This document shows, one piece after another, positions 8,392-16,859 of a DNA stretch of 64,000 nucleotides. Source of the DNA: Butyrivibrio sp. VCD2006 (GTDB lineage: Bacteria > Bacillota > Clostridia > Lachnospirales > Lachnospiraceae); assembly GCF_000423925.1 (NCBI RefSeq), contig NZ_AUIX01000001.1, positions 1 through 64,000 on the forward strand, written 5' to 3'. A model generated the notes under the pieces. The model was not told the origin of the DNA and did not search any database. It saw nothing but the letters and a program-made list of their open reading frames with translations. Position numbers and translations under genes: made by a program. The first letter of the stretch is position 1. Every line of letters starts with the position of its first letter.

Positions 8392-9366
8392 TTATAAATT
8401 AACGATATTTCTATTCTCGCCCTTTTCAAATGCCTGAATATTTTTTCCTACTTCATCCACGCAGCGAATTCTTGCTTCTACACTGGCCCATGCCATGTGA
8501 GGTGTAACAAAGAGCTTCTTGCTGTCCTGAATTCTAAGAAGAGGGCTGTCCTTTTTCATAGGCTCGGCTGTCAGAACGTCAAGACCTGCTCCTGCGATCT
8601 CTCCTGACTCGATGGCATCTGCAAGGTCGTCTTCATTTACAACAGGACCTCTTGCAACATTTATAAGGTAAACTGTCTTCTTCATCTTTTTAAATGCAGC
8701 AGCATCGATCAGATTTCTTGTGTTGTCTGTAAGCGGGCAGTGAAGTGAAAGTACATCACTTCTCTCAAGAAGCTCATCAAAGCTTACCATCTCATAAGCC
8801 TTGTCCTCATCCTTGTGCTCTGTTCTTCCTGAAGCTGAATAGAAGATTACCTTTGCTCCAAAAGCTGTTGCTATCTGGGCAACTTTTCTTCCGATGTTAC
8901 CCATGCCGATGATTCCCCAGGTCATGCCATCAATTTCATGATAGGGAATATCAAGCTTGCAAAAATACTCCTGTGCAGCGTAGTCACCGCTTTTTACAAA
9001 TTCGTCATAATCTTTAAGACTCTCCATCAGATAGAACAGAAGAGCAAATGTATGCTGTGCAACTGACATTGTGGAATATCCTGCAACATTGGCAACCTTA
9101 ATTCCACGCTCCTTGCAGGCTTTGATATCAACATTGTCAAAACCTGTTGCAAACTCACAGATTAGCTTGAGGTCAGGTGCCTCATCGAGCACCTCTGTTG
9201 TTATCCTGGATTTATTTATGCAGAGAACAGTGGCGCCTGCAAGACGATCCTTCGCATTCTCTACCGTAATCTTATTCTTATAATATGTAACGTCTCCAAG
9301 CTTTGAAAACTCTGTATAATCAAGGTCATTTCCTACGCTATCAATCTCTGCTGCTACGATTTTCAT
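8392..9366 (-). CDS. D-2-hydroxyacid dehydrogenase, NAD-binding
   Basis: Reduces a 2-oxoacid to a D-2-hydroxyacid, or the reverse, with NAD(H). Split substrate-binding domain around a Rossmann domain with GMGNIGRKVA; the catalytic Arg in NVARGPVVNEDDL; the Glu in a following helix; and the His in TPHMAWASVEAR. 324 residues, typical of the hydroxypyruvate/glycerate reductase (HprA) group. Start ATG 9366 has GGAGG upstream. It sits 65 bases after nagB and 55 before the epimerase gene, no terminator between, so probably one operon. True substrate not determinable. Confidence 0.92.
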   Translation of the reverse strand: MKIVAAEIDSVGNDLDYTEFSKLGDVTYYKNKITVENAKDRLAGATVLCINKSRITTEVLDEAPDLKLICEFATGFDNVDIKACKERGIKVANVAGYSTMSVAQHTFALLFYLMESLKDYDEFVKSGDYAAQEYFCKLDIPYHEIDGMTWGIIGMGNIGRKVAQIATAFGAKVIFYSASGRTEHKDEDKAYEMVSFDELLERSDVLSLHCPLTDNTRNLIDAAAFKKMKKTVYLINVARGPVVNEDDLADAIESGEIAGAGLDVLTAEPMKKDSPLLRIQDSKKLFVTPHMAWASVEARIRCVDEVGKNIQAFEKGENRNIVNL

Positions 9367-9431
9367 TATTTCAATAATCCTCCTTAAATCAGGTAATTCT
9401 TTTGTTTGCTTTTTAATTGTGCAATGTCATT

Positions 9432-10163
9432 CTACCACTTCGCCGCCGATAAAGCATCCTCATCCGCAACAATGGTAACGTTATTATGAAGCTGTAAAAT
9501 AGAGGCAGGCACCGCCGGTGTTATCGGTCCAAAGAAAGCTTTTTGAAGTGCCTCTGCTTTATTTATCCCGGAGGCAATAAGAAGAATATTCTTCGCCTGC
9601 ATGATATTCTTAATTCCCATTGAGTAGGCGTATTTTGGCACTTCGTCTATTGAGGAAAAGAATCTGGAATTTGCCTCGATCGTACTCTCCGAGAGTGCGA
9701 CCTGATGAGTTGTTTTTCCAAAAGAAGTCCCCGGTTCATTGAAACCAATATGACCATTGCCCCCTATACCAAGGAGCTGTAAATCTATACCTCCACAGGA
9801 ATTTATTACTTCATCATATCTTGCACACTCTTTTTCCCCATCCTCTTCAAGACCGTCTGGAATGAATGTGTTCTCAGGCTTGATGTTTACATGGTCAAAT
9901 AAGTTTGTGCGCATATAGAAGTGATAGCTCTGCTCATTTTCAGGGCCAATTCCCATATATTCATCGAGGTTTATGGTCTTTATCTCCGAAAAATCCAGGT
10001 CACCTTTTTTGTACCATTCGACCAATTGTTTATACGTTCCAATAGGTGACGAACCAGTTGCCATCCCAAGCACAGCATCAGGCTTCATGATTATCTGTGC
10101 CGAGATTATATTAGCCGCTTTCCTGCTAAGGTCATTGTAATCCACTGCTTTGTATACTCTCAT
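9432..10163 (-). CDS. nagB: Glucosamine-6-phosphate deaminase
   Basis: Converts glucosamine 6-phosphate to fructose 6-phosphate and ammonia in amino-sugar catabolism. Seen: substrate loop LGMATGSSPIGTY near the start, INLDEYMG with the catalytic Asp region, LLGIGGNGHIGFNEPG, and the lid-helix His/Glu region. Start taken as ATG 10163 (MRVYKAV), because the longer frame places the GGAGGGGG ribosome binding site inside the coding sequence. 243 residues, normal. No nagA nearby. First gene of a probable operon with the dehydrogenase and epimerase. Confidence 0.96.
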   Translation of the reverse strand: MRVYKAVDYNDLSRKAANIISAQIIMKPDAVLGMATGSSPIGTYKQLVEWYKKGDLDFSEIKTINLDEYMGIGPENEQSYHFYMRTNLFDHVNIKPENTFIPDGLEEDGEKECARYDEVINSCGGIDLQLLGIGGNGHIGFNEPGTSFGKTTHQVALSESTIEANSRFFSSIDEVPKYAYSMGIKNIMQAKNILLIASGINKAEALQKAFFGPITPAVPASILQLHNNVTIVADEDALSAAKW

Positions 10164-10198
10164 GTGAATCCCCCTCCACAATCATTATACTCCATTTA

Positions 10199-10223
10199 GA
10201 GACACGGGGACGGTTCTCTTGAC
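10199..10223. repeat. Solitary REP-like sequence with GGGGACGGTTCTC core
   Basis: GAGACACGGGGACGGTTCTC has complementary ends (GAGA/TCTC) and resembles a short palindromic sequence I recall as scattered through many Clostridia genomes. It lies between nagB and the fucose-isomerase-family terminator, and is unrelated in sequence to the CCCTCATCCG family. The assignment is from memory only. Confidence 0.4.
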
Positions 10224-10225
10224 TT

Positions 10226-10268
10226 AAAAAAAGCCGCAGATGCGTACCTTTGGTAAACATCTGCGGCC
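10226..10268 (-). terminator. Rho-independent terminator of the fucose-isomerase-family gene
   Basis: Ten-base stem GCCGCAGATG (10233-10242) with CATCTGCGGC (10258-10267), followed on the minus strand by TTTTTTT. Confidence 0.9.
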
Positions 10269-10298
10269 ATGATTTTTTTATTATTTATTATCCTGCAA

Positions 10299-11780
10299 TT
10301 AAGCGAAAGGATTCTCTGTAGGATAAGGAAGTGATGCAGGCTGGTTGTAGCCGATTACTTCTGCTCCAACATACTTGAATACCTCGAAGAGTGCCTTTCC
10401 GAAGTGACCGAATGCAACTGCACCGTGGTGAGGGAAGTTGTGCTGGATAAGAATGTGTCTGTAGAATCTTCCCATCTCCGGAATAGCGAATACACCGATA
10501 CCACCGAATGATCTTGTAGGTACGTTGAGAACCTCACCCTGTGCTACATAAGCCTTGAGGTGGTTATCAGATGTGCTCTGCAGTCTGTAGAATGTGATAT
10601 CACCAGGCATGATGTCACCTTCAAGTGTTCCCTGTGTAACTTCCTCAGGAAGGTTTCTAGCCATGATTCTCTGGAACTTCATCTCGCAGCTAGCAAGCTT
10701 GCTTGTGCAAGTATTTCCGCAGTGGAAGCCCATGAATGTATCTGTGTGCTTGTAGTCGAACTTGCCCTTGATGGACTCTTCGTACATGTCAGCAGGTACA
10801 GAGTTGTTGATATCAAGAAGTGTAACAGCGTCACCGGAGATGCATGTTCCGATGAACTCTGAGATAGCGCCGTAGATATCTACTTCGCAAGATACCGGAA
10901 TTCCGCGGCCTGTAAGTCTTGAGTTTACATAGCAGGGAACGAATCCGAACTGAGTCTGGAATGCAGGCCAGCACTTACCAGCGATACATACGAACTTCTT
11001 GCCGCCTCTGTGCTCCTCGATCCAGTCAAGAAGTGTAAGCTCGTACTGAGCAAGCTTAGAAAGGATCTCAGGCTTCTTGTTACCTGCGCCAAGGTCGTTC
11101 TCCATATCCTTAACAACGTCAGCGATTCTGGGATCACCAGCGTGCTTGTTGAAGCTCTCGAAAAGATCAAGCTCTGAGTTCTCCTCGATCTCAGCACCCA
11201 TGTTGTAGATCTGCTGAATAGGTGCATTACAAGCAAGGAAGTTCATCGGACGAGGACCGAAGCTGATAACCTTGAGCTCTGAAAGACCATAAAGTGCTCT
11301 TGCGATCGGAACGAACTCGTTGATCATCTTAGCGCACTCATCAGCTGTTCCTACAGGATACTCAGGAATATATGCCTTTACGCCTCTCAGGTGAAGGTTG
11401 TAGCTTGCGTTAAGCATACCGCAGTAAGCATCTCCTCTACCATCGATAAGGTCACCCTGTGACTCCTCTGCAGCTGCGCAGAACATTACAGGACCACCAA
11501 ACTTCTCAGCAAGAAGTGTCTCTGAAATCTCAGGACCAAAGTTGCCAAGGTATACGCAAAGTGCGTTACATCCTGCCTTCTTAACATCCTCAAGAGCCTC
11601 AAGTGTCTGAATCTCGCTCTCGATGATGCAAACAGGACACTCATAAATATCATCCTTATTGAAAAGCTTTGTGTAGCTCTCTACAAGTGCCTTTCTACGA
11701 TTGATTGCAAGTGATGCCGGGAAGCAGTCACGGCTGACTGCAACGATACCAATTTTTGCCTGGGGCATGTTATTCATCAT
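10299..11780 (-). CDS. L-fucose/L-arabinose isomerase family protein
   Basis: Fold family that isomerises aldoses to ketoses with a divalent metal. 493 residues; N-terminal part with KIGIVAVSRDCFP and VYLGNFGPEIS, a middle AAAEESQ segment, and a C-terminal fucose-isomerase-type region with a GNFGPE, FGFVPCYVNSRL, CEVDIYGA and HHGAVAFGHFG series, whose Glu, Asp and His are candidates for metal binding. It is not a close match to classical FucI or AraA in my reading, so the sugar is unknown. SD AGGAGG stands upstream of the tandem ATGs at 11780. It has its own TTGACA/TATGAT promoter with a LacI-type operator just downstream, identical in half to that of the DUF4867-like gene, so both are probably controlled by the LacI regulator encoded between them. 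Confidence 0.85.
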   Translation of the reverse strand: MMNNMPQAKIGIVAVSRDCFPASLAINRRKALVESYTKLFNKDDIYECPVCIIESEIQTLEALEDVKKAGCNALCVYLGNFGPEISETLLAEKFGGPVMFCAAAEESQGDLIDGRGDAYCGMLNASYNLHLRGVKAYIPEYPVGTADECAKMINEFVPIARALYGLSELKVISFGPRPMNFLACNAPIQQIYNMGAEIEENSELDLFESFNKHAGDPRIADVVKDMENDLGAGNKKPEILSKLAQYELTLLDWIEEHRGGKKFVCIAGKCWPAFQTQFGFVPCYVNSRLTGRGIPVSCEVDIYGAISEFIGTCISGDAVTLLDINNSVPADMYEESIKGKFDYKHTDTFMGFHCGNTCTSKLASCEMKFQRIMARNLPEEVTQGTLEGDIMPGDITFYRLQSTSDNHLKAYVAQGEVLNVPTRSFGGIGVFAIPEMGRFYRHILIQHNFPHHGAVAFGHFGKALFEVFKYVGAEVIGYNQPASLPYPTENPFA

Positions 11781-11872
11781 TTTTTCCTCCTACCCTTTAA
11801 ATAGTGTTTATTGCTTTACAGTTTTTATGAAAACTGCGAAAAATGAACGTTTTTAGTGGTTTGTTCAGCCTG

Positions 11873-11894
11873 ATTTGTGTTCTTTAACACAAAT
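11873..11894. promoter_or_regulatory. Perfect 9-bp inverted repeat in the leader of the isomerase-family gene
   Basis: ATTTGTGTT (11873-11881) and AACACAAAT (11886-11894) around a four-base loop, immediately downstream of the LacI-type operator and about 95 bases before the start codon. Either a second operator or a leader hairpin. Confidence 0.45.
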
Positions 11895-11895
11895 T

Positions 11896-11911
11896 GTGTG
11901 TACGTTCACAC
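11896..11911. promoter_or_regulatory. LacI-type operator of the isomerase-family gene
   Basis: GTGTGTACGTTCACAC, a 16-bp palindrome with one mismatch per half and the central CG typical of LacI-family operators. It begins about nine bases after the -10 box, at the expected transcription start. The same first half recurs at 14144-14159. Confidence 0.7.
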
Positions 11912-11919
11912 ACTCCTAA

Positions 11920-11948
11920 ATCATAAGTTTTGAAGGCTTTTTTGTCAA
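11920..11948 (-). promoter_or_regulatory. Promoter of the isomerase-family gene
   Basis: Minus strand TTGACA (11943-11948), 17-base spacer, TATGAT (11920-11925): near-consensus sigma-A promoter. The leader is about 130 bases. Confidence 0.8.
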
Positions 11949-11995
11949 CACGACATATTTCACATATTTGAGGGATAAAATATGGTAACTATGTC

Positions 11996-12318
11996 CCCTC
12001 ATCCGTCAGCTTCGCTGACACCTTCCCCCCAAGGGGAAGGCTTTATTTTTGCCTTTCCCCTCTGGAGAAGACTTTATTTTTTGCCTTCCCCCTCTGGAGA
12101 AGGCTTTATTTTTTGCCTTCCCCCTCTGGAGAAGGCTTTATTTTTTACCTTCCCCCTCTGGGGAAGGCTTTATTTTTTACCTTCCCCCTCTGGGGAAGGC
12201 TTTATTTTTTACCTTCCCCCTCTGGGGAAGGCTTTATTTTTTTCCTCCCCCCAAGGGGAGGCTTTATTATTTTGCCTTCCCCCTTTGGGGGAAGGTGGTG
12301 CGAAGCACCGGATGAGGG
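11996..12318. repeat. Hairpin repeat R3: two arms enclosing a 32-bp tandem array
   Basis: Left arm stem GTCAGC/GCTGAC, loop TTC; right arm stem GGTGC/GCACC, loop GAA. Between them are about seven units of 32 bases, each a hairpin CCTTCCCC-CTCT-GGGGAAGG followed by TTTATTTTTT. The right end GGATGAGGGTC touches the stop codon of the lacI-type gene. Open frames across it on the plus strand are only a result of the repeat lacking stops. Confidence 0.95.
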
Positions 12319-12319
12319 T

Positions 12320-13348
12320 CTACAAATTCTGCTCAATATGTATGCTGAGTTCAGTGTAATTCACCTTCTTAGGCACTGTGCCGTACGCCAGATAATTAAA
12401 CAAAATCTCCAGCGACAGCTTGCCCTGCTTTTCAGGTTCCTGACAGATTGTCGCGCTGATAAGCCCCTTGTGGAACATCTCATACTGGACTGCAACAAGG
12501 TCATTAGTAATGATCTTAATCTTGTGTTCTGTGTCCTCCGCAGCAATAAGTCTGCATATGTCATAATCTCTGGGATTTATGACATAGACCACATTGGTCT
12601 CGGGATACTTGATAAACATCTCCCTTACCGCGCGCTTATTCTCCTCGCGATCAAGAGAAATACTCCATTTTCCAAGGAGCTCCATATCCGGATACCTTGA
12701 GCTCATCTCGTTTGAAAAACCTCTGATACGCTCGGTAGCACTCTCTTTGATGCTGTCATACTCCGTGAAAAAGCATATCTTGGCTGCATCGCCTCCGGCC
12801 ATAGCGGAAAGCCCTGCTGCCAATCTTCCTGATGCAATGTAGTCACATCCCACATATGCAAGATGCTCCACTCCATCAAGTCTGCTGTTATAGAAAACAA
12901 GCGGAAAATCACGTTTTTTCTGCTCTTCTATAATGAGATCATTTATTGGTGATACAGTACCTGTGATACACACGCCATCGTATTCACCGATAGATTTTTT
13001 AAGTGTTTTTATAAGAGCCGCTTCCTCAGCTGCCGTGTCGGGATACTCGATAATATCTGTGGTTGCCGCATATGCCTCGAGAGATTTTGCCTTTTTCTCA
13101 GCGCTCTCTCTGACAGGAATGAAAAACGGACTATACTGGGTCTTGGGAATCATAAAAAGAAATTTCAGCTTCTTTTTTCTGACCGCCAGGCCCTGTGCCA
13201 CCCTGTTCGGCTCATAATGCAGTTCTTCACAGGCCTTCTCAACACGTTCACGAGTCTCGGCCTTCACATAGCCTCGATTGTGCAGTACGCGATCCACCGT
13301 TCCGATGGAAACACCTGCAAGCTCGGCTATCTCGTTAATTGTTGCCAT
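12320..13348 (-). CDS. LacI-family transcriptional regulator
   Basis: Sugar-responsive DNA-binding repressor. N-terminal LacI helix-turn-helix: NEIAELAGVSIGTVDRVLHN at residues 4-23, then the hinge-helix region RVAQGLAVR; the remainder is a periplasmic-binding-protein-like sensor domain. 342 residues. The Asp in GTVDRVL replaces the Ser/Thr common at that place, a variant seen in one subgroup. It lies 100 bases after the DUF4867-like gene, without a clear terminator between, so is probably co-transcribed and autoregulated through the operator at 14144. Its apparent Shine-Dalgarno GAGGGG is supplied by hairpin repeat R4. Likely targets: the two operator-bearing promoters at 11920 and 14160. 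Confidence 0.93.
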   Translation of the reverse strand: MATINEIAELAGVSIGTVDRVLHNRGYVKAETRERVEKACEELHYEPNRVAQGLAVRKKKLKFLFMIPKTQYSPFFIPVRESAEKKAKSLEAYAATTDIIEYPDTAAEEAALIKTLKKSIGEYDGVCITGTVSPINDLIIEEQKKRDFPLVFYNSRLDGVEHLAYVGCDYIASGRLAAGLSAMAGGDAAKICFFTEYDSIKESATERIRGFSNEMSSRYPDMELLGKWSISLDREENKRAVREMFIKYPETNVVYVINPRDYDICRLIAAEDTEHKIKIITNDLVAVQYEMFHKGLISATICQEPEKQGKLSLEILFNYLAYGTVPKKVNYTELSIHIEQNL

Positions 13349-13353
13349 TCTAA

Positions 13354-13395
13354 CCCCTCATCCGTCACTTTGTGACATTTTCTCCCTGATACAAA
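13354..13395 (-). repeat. Hairpin repeat R4 (single degenerate arm) at the lacI-type start
   Basis: CCCCTCATCC, stem GTCAC/GTGAC with loop TTT, then ATTTTCTCCCT, a degenerate single arm. On the minus strand its GATGAGGGG end lies five bases before the lacI-type ATG and is the only plausible ribosome binding site. Confidence 0.75.
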
Positions 13396-13448
13396 AACTG
13401 TATAGGGGACAACTTTCCCGGGAAGAAAGTCTGTTTTATCACCTAGGA

Positions 13449-14084
13449 TCAGATGAGTCCTGCAATATCGATATTCTCGCCAGTGATTCCTTCATAAGCA
13501 CCATCAGCGATCTCAGATGCATCCTTATGTGCAAGAAGCCACTTGTTTGTAGCGAAAAGTGTTCTGTCATCAAGATTCTTGCCTGCTGTCTCTGTGGTTC
13601 CTACGTTTGTTCCCTTGGGAAGTGCGATGAGAACCTTGAAGCCCTTTGAAGCATCTGCGTGGCAGGGTGCATAGTGAAGAGTTGAAGCATAAACCTCAAC
13701 AAGCACACCCTTAGGGCACTTGAAAGCTACTACCTTTGAAGAATCAAGCTTGCCATCCTCGATGTCGCTAAGCTTAGCAAGAAGAAGAATGAAATCCTCT
13801 GTACCAAGGTTGAACTCGCTGTCTCTGTGATACTCCATGCAGTTCATCTTTGTGTTGTGACCGTTGCAGTAACCAAACTGGAAAGGCATACCGCCGAAAA
13901 GGCTTGTGCCAAGATCCTTGGTGTCAGCTGTAGCCATCAGCTTCTCATCCTCTGCAACGTAAACTACGTCGTCCGGACAGGGTGTATCGTTCTCAAGTGT
14001 CTTAAGGATCTCAGCTACGCTGTATCCCTCAACGATTCTGCCGTACTCTTTGAATTCTTTGTCTGTTACGCTTTTAATTACCAT
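13449..14084 (-). CDS. DUF4867-like cupin-type protein
   Basis: 211 residues, cytoplasmic. Beta-rich with a cupin-like metal site: HNTKMNCMEYHRDSEFNLG around 76-94 gives His, Glu and His in the usual order, and YASTLHYAPCH around 133-143 gives a further His. I recognise the overall pattern as DUF4867, a family I recall from Lachnospiraceae, of unknown function. Being under the same operator as an isomerase-family gene and next to a LacI regulator, it may be a sugar isomerase, epimerase or lyase of the same pathway; that is inference. The SD is weak (GGTAGGAAAG) before ATG 14084. Confidence 0.75.
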   Translation of the reverse strand: MVIKSVTDKEFKEYGRIVEGYSVAEILKTLENDTPCPDDVVYVAEDEKLMATADTKDLGTSLFGGMPFQFGYCNGHNTKMNCMEYHRDSEFNLGTEDFILLLAKLSDIEDGKLDSSKVVAFKCPKGVLVEVYASTLHYAPCHADASKGFKVLIALPKGTNVGTTETAGKNLDDRTLFATNKWLLAHKDASEIADGAYEGITGENIDIAGLI

Positions 14085-14143
14085 CTTTCCTACCCCGCTT
14101 TTTCTTAATAAAATGTGTTATATTGTGTATTTCTTGTGCATTT

Positions 14144-14188
14144 CCGTTAACGTACACACATTATATGTGAAAAGCCCACTTACTTCAA
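14144..14188 (-). promoter_or_regulatory. Promoter and LacI-type operator of the DUF4867-like gene
   Basis: Minus strand TTGAAG (14183-14188), 17-base spacer, TATAAT (14160-14165), then GTGTGTACGTTAACGG (14144-14159) directly after the -10 box. Eight of eight bases of the first half and five of eight of the second match the operator of the isomerase-family gene, and the placement relative to the -10 is the same. This 347-base gap (14085-14431) also holds the MATE terminator and no gene. Confidence 0.75.
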
Positions 14189-14312
14189 TTATCAGAATTA
14201 TACAAATTTCACCCTCTCATTTCTTGCATCCCTCACAAGACAGCGGCTTTCAGTATATTTCAGGCCCCCAAAACCTTTACCAACAAGATCTCCGTACGAA
14301 TTTCTTATTAAA

Positions 14313-14352
14313 CAAAAAAGGCAACGTGCTAATAATAAAAGCACACTGCCCT
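14313..14352 (-). terminator. Rho-independent terminator of the MATE transporter gene
   Basis: Imperfect stem GGCAACGTGC (14320-14329) with GCACACTGCC (14341-14350), followed on the minus strand by TTTTTTGTTT. Confidence 0.75.
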
Positions 14353-14431
14353 ATCGTTTCTTCTATTTTCCGGAATTATAAAATCATTATCACATCTTCT
14401 TAATCCATATTTCCGGGGATATTTTTATCCA

Positions 14432-15793
14432 CTACAGATTGTCTCTGGTAATGTTCTTAATCCAATCTCCTGCCAGATAATGGTGAATTGCAAATGGCAT
14501 TTTAGCAAGCTCATCCGTACACATAAGAATGTATACCGTTAGCGGTGGCAGTTTAAGTACAAATGCACTGATGAGCCCAAGCGGTACCGCAAAGCCCCAC
14601 ATGCAGGAAGTATCCAGTATCATTCCGAATCTGGAATCACCTCCGCATCTGAATAGCGAAGCAATCAGTACTGTATTGATTATCTGCCCCATCTGATAAA
14701 AAACATTTATATAGAGCATGATTTTGAGGTACCCTGTTGCCGTAGGTGATATTTTTACAAGTCCCGGAACAATCGGACTTATTGCAAAAAGTACAAGTCC
14801 GGATATGATTCCCGAAAAAATCGCCACCCTCATAATTGAGGATGCATCTTTCTTTGCTTCTTCTATTCGATTTTCGCCAATCTCTTTTCCGAGCATGATT
14901 GACGCAGCCGCAGAGATTCCGAAACCAACCACAGTCACAAGATCTCTTGCTACAGAAACCACCGAGTTGGCGGCAACAATGTCAGAACCGAGATGGCCCA
15001 TGATTATTGAATTCATGTTAAAAGCCAACCCCCACATGGCATCATTGATAAATGCAGGAAGAGAGTACTTTATGAAATCTGCGATTAGCTCTTTGGGAAT
15101 GCTGAACATTACACCAAAGTCTCTTGGAATCGTTGTCTGCCCGGTGTAATCAACGATACAAACTACCAACCCTATCGCCCAGGAAATCGTTGTTGCAAGC
15201 GCTGCTCCAGCGATGCCCATCTCCGGGAACGGTCCAAGTCCAAAGATGAGAAGCGCGTTTAGAACCACGTTAAGAATCAGCGTCATTACCGAAAGCCCCG
15301 CCGCAAATTTGATTCGCCCACAGCTTTTCAGAATAGTGAGATATGGCTGAGTAAGCCCAAGAAATACATAAGATGCCGCAACATATCTCAAATAGACTGC
15401 GCCTGCATCAATAAGTTCCGGCACATTTGTCCAGATTCTTATCACATTCCCCGGGAAGAAAAATGCAAGAAGCGCCACAGTCACTGTTATCACAAGCGAG
15501 ATTATAAGGCCAATTCCCAGAATTTTGGATATAGTATTCCTGTCGCGTTTTCCATAGTACTGTGCAGCAAGAATCGTAAGCGCAGAGCTCAGCCCAAAGA
15601 ACACCACATTCAGAAGGAACATAACCTGCCCTGCAAGGCTTGATGCTGAAATTGATGTCTGGTCAACTCTGCCCAGCATAACAACATCCGCCATGCTTAC
15701 AGCGGATGCTATGAGGTTTTGTATTACTATTGGAATTACGATCACGAAGAGTTCGTGGTAAAAGCCTTTTCTGGCTTTTAATGCATTTTTCAT
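14432..15793 (-). CDS. MATE-family efflux transporter
   Basis: Multidrug/toxic compound extrusion protein, a cation-coupled antiporter in the cytoplasmic membrane. 453 residues, about 12 hydrophobic helices in two homologous halves; seen motifs include MLGRVDQTSISA after the first helix, AQYYGKRDRNTISK, and LGKEIGENRIEEAKK in the second half. Monocistronic, with its own terminator. Substrate unknown. Confidence 0.92.
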   Translation of the reverse strand: MKNALKARKGFYHELFVIVIPIVIQNLIASAVSMADVVMLGRVDQTSISASSLAGQVMFLLNVVFFGLSSALTILAAQYYGKRDRNTISKILGIGLIISLVITVTVALLAFFFPGNVIRIWTNVPELIDAGAVYLRYVAASYVFLGLTQPYLTILKSCGRIKFAAGLSVMTLILNVVLNALLIFGLGPFPEMGIAGAALATTISWAIGLVVCIVDYTGQTTIPRDFGVMFSIPKELIADFIKYSLPAFINDAMWGLAFNMNSIIMGHLGSDIVAANSVVSVARDLVTVVGFGISAAASIMLGKEIGENRIEEAKKDASSIMRVAIFSGIISGLVLFAISPIVPGLVKISPTATGYLKIMLYINVFYQMGQIINTVLIASLFRCGGDSRFGMILDTSCMWGFAVPLGLISAFVLKLPPLTVYILMCTDELAKMPFAIHHYLAGDWIKNITRDNL

Positions 15794-16100
15794 GTTTTCA
15801 CCAGTAATGAACTAGATTATGAAAATTGTCATTAATCATCATTCCATTTTAATTGTGTTCAATTTTCTTGTCTATATATTATATCATATTAAATCACATC
15901 ATAATTCCTAAGTATGTTAAGTCATTGTATTCATTTTATATTCCCACTTTTCTGCTGTATGAGTCTTCCTGTGCTATCATTTTAAAAAGAATATTTTACA
16001 TTTTTGTAATTATATGTTATTCTCTTAAATACTTCAGGGACATTTCGTCCGAAGATTCCATTTACTAATTAACTAATAGTTTTTTAAGGTTTGATTTGTT
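15794..16100. other. AT-rich divergent intergenic region
   Basis: 307 bases between the minus-strand MATE gene and the plus-strand PD-(D/E)XK-like gene. Very AT-rich, presumably holding both promoters. I see no confident -35/-10 pair, no inverted repeat of note and no coding sequence. Confidence 0.4.
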
Positions 16101-16859
16101 ATGTTAGATTATTTTGCTATACGCCAAGAATGGCTAAAAACGAAAATTGAAGAATATGAAAAAGAAGCAGCAACTCTTCCCGAGGGAACTTTGGTCTGTT
16201 ATGCCAAAGGTTCTCAATGGTTTTGCCAAAAGAAAGAAAATAACAAGTTCACAAGAACTTATATACCTAGAGGGAACATTACTTATGCAAAGAAGCTTGC
16301 CAGGAAAACGCTTCTTACAGATTATATATCTGATATGAAAAATGAGCTAAAATCCATAAAAGCATATGCTAGTGCCAGAACTTCAGGAAAACTAAGAAAT
16401 ATCCTAAGCGAGCACTCACCTTACCTACCTCTGCTAGGTGATCAATTTGACTGGCTTAGTGATGAGCAATATGATTCAAATCCTACTCATCCTGAGGCAC
16501 TTACAGTAAAAGCTCCTAAAGGACAGTTTGTCAGATCTAAGTCGGAAGCAATCATTGCTCATGAGCTTTTTAATAATCAGCTGTCATACAAATATGAATG
16601 TGCATTTAAAGCCGGTGAATTTACTATTTATCCAGACTTCACAATCCGTCATCCACATACTGGCAAGCTAATTATTTGGGAGCACTTTGGATTAGCCGAT
16701 CTGTCTTCTTATCAGAACACCATGTTCAGCAAGATCAGAAATTACATTGACTGCGGATATATCCCTGGTGATAATTTAATACTCACCTTTGAAACCAAGA
16801 ATTGTCCACTCGATATAAGTTATGTTCAGAATTTGATAATGTATCACTTCTTTAAATAA
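16101..16859 (+). CDS. Hypothetical protein with PD-(D/E)XK nuclease-like C-terminal half
   Basis: 252 residues. An N-terminal charged coiled part (about 1-110) with a KGSQWFCQKK segment is followed by a region with restriction-endonuclease-like spacing: FVRSKSEAIIAHEL (about 136-149) with a Glu, TIYPDFTIRHP with the Pro-Asp, and LIIWEHFGL where Glu is present but the Lys of (D/E)XK is replaced by His. This resembles DUF-type nuclease-fold proteins of Firmicutes. Weak SD (AAGG) 12 bases before ATG. It stands alone, one of few plus-strand genes here, beside an 826-base non-coding tract, which could suggest an acquired gene. Function is uncertain: a nuclease, or a catalytically changed relative. 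Confidence 0.6.
   Translation: MLDYFAIRQEWLKTKIEEYEKEAATLPEGTLVCYAKGSQWFCQKKENNKFTRTYIPRGNITYAKKLARKTLLTDYISDMKNELKSIKAYASARTSGKLRNILSEHSPYLPLLGDQFDWLSDEQYDSNPTHPEALTVKAPKGQFVRSKSEAIIAHELFNNQLSYKYECAFKAGEFTIYPDFTIRHPHTGKLIIWEHFGLADLSSYQNTMFSKIRNYIDCGYIPGDNLILTFETKNCPLDISYVQNLIMYHFFK

Noticed and set aside
11982-12315. Plus-strand open frames of 88-195 codons across the 12-kb repeat
   Set aside because: The 32-bp units contain no stop codon in the relevant frames; translations are repeats of FPLWGRLYF-like words and lack SD sites. Non-coding repeat.
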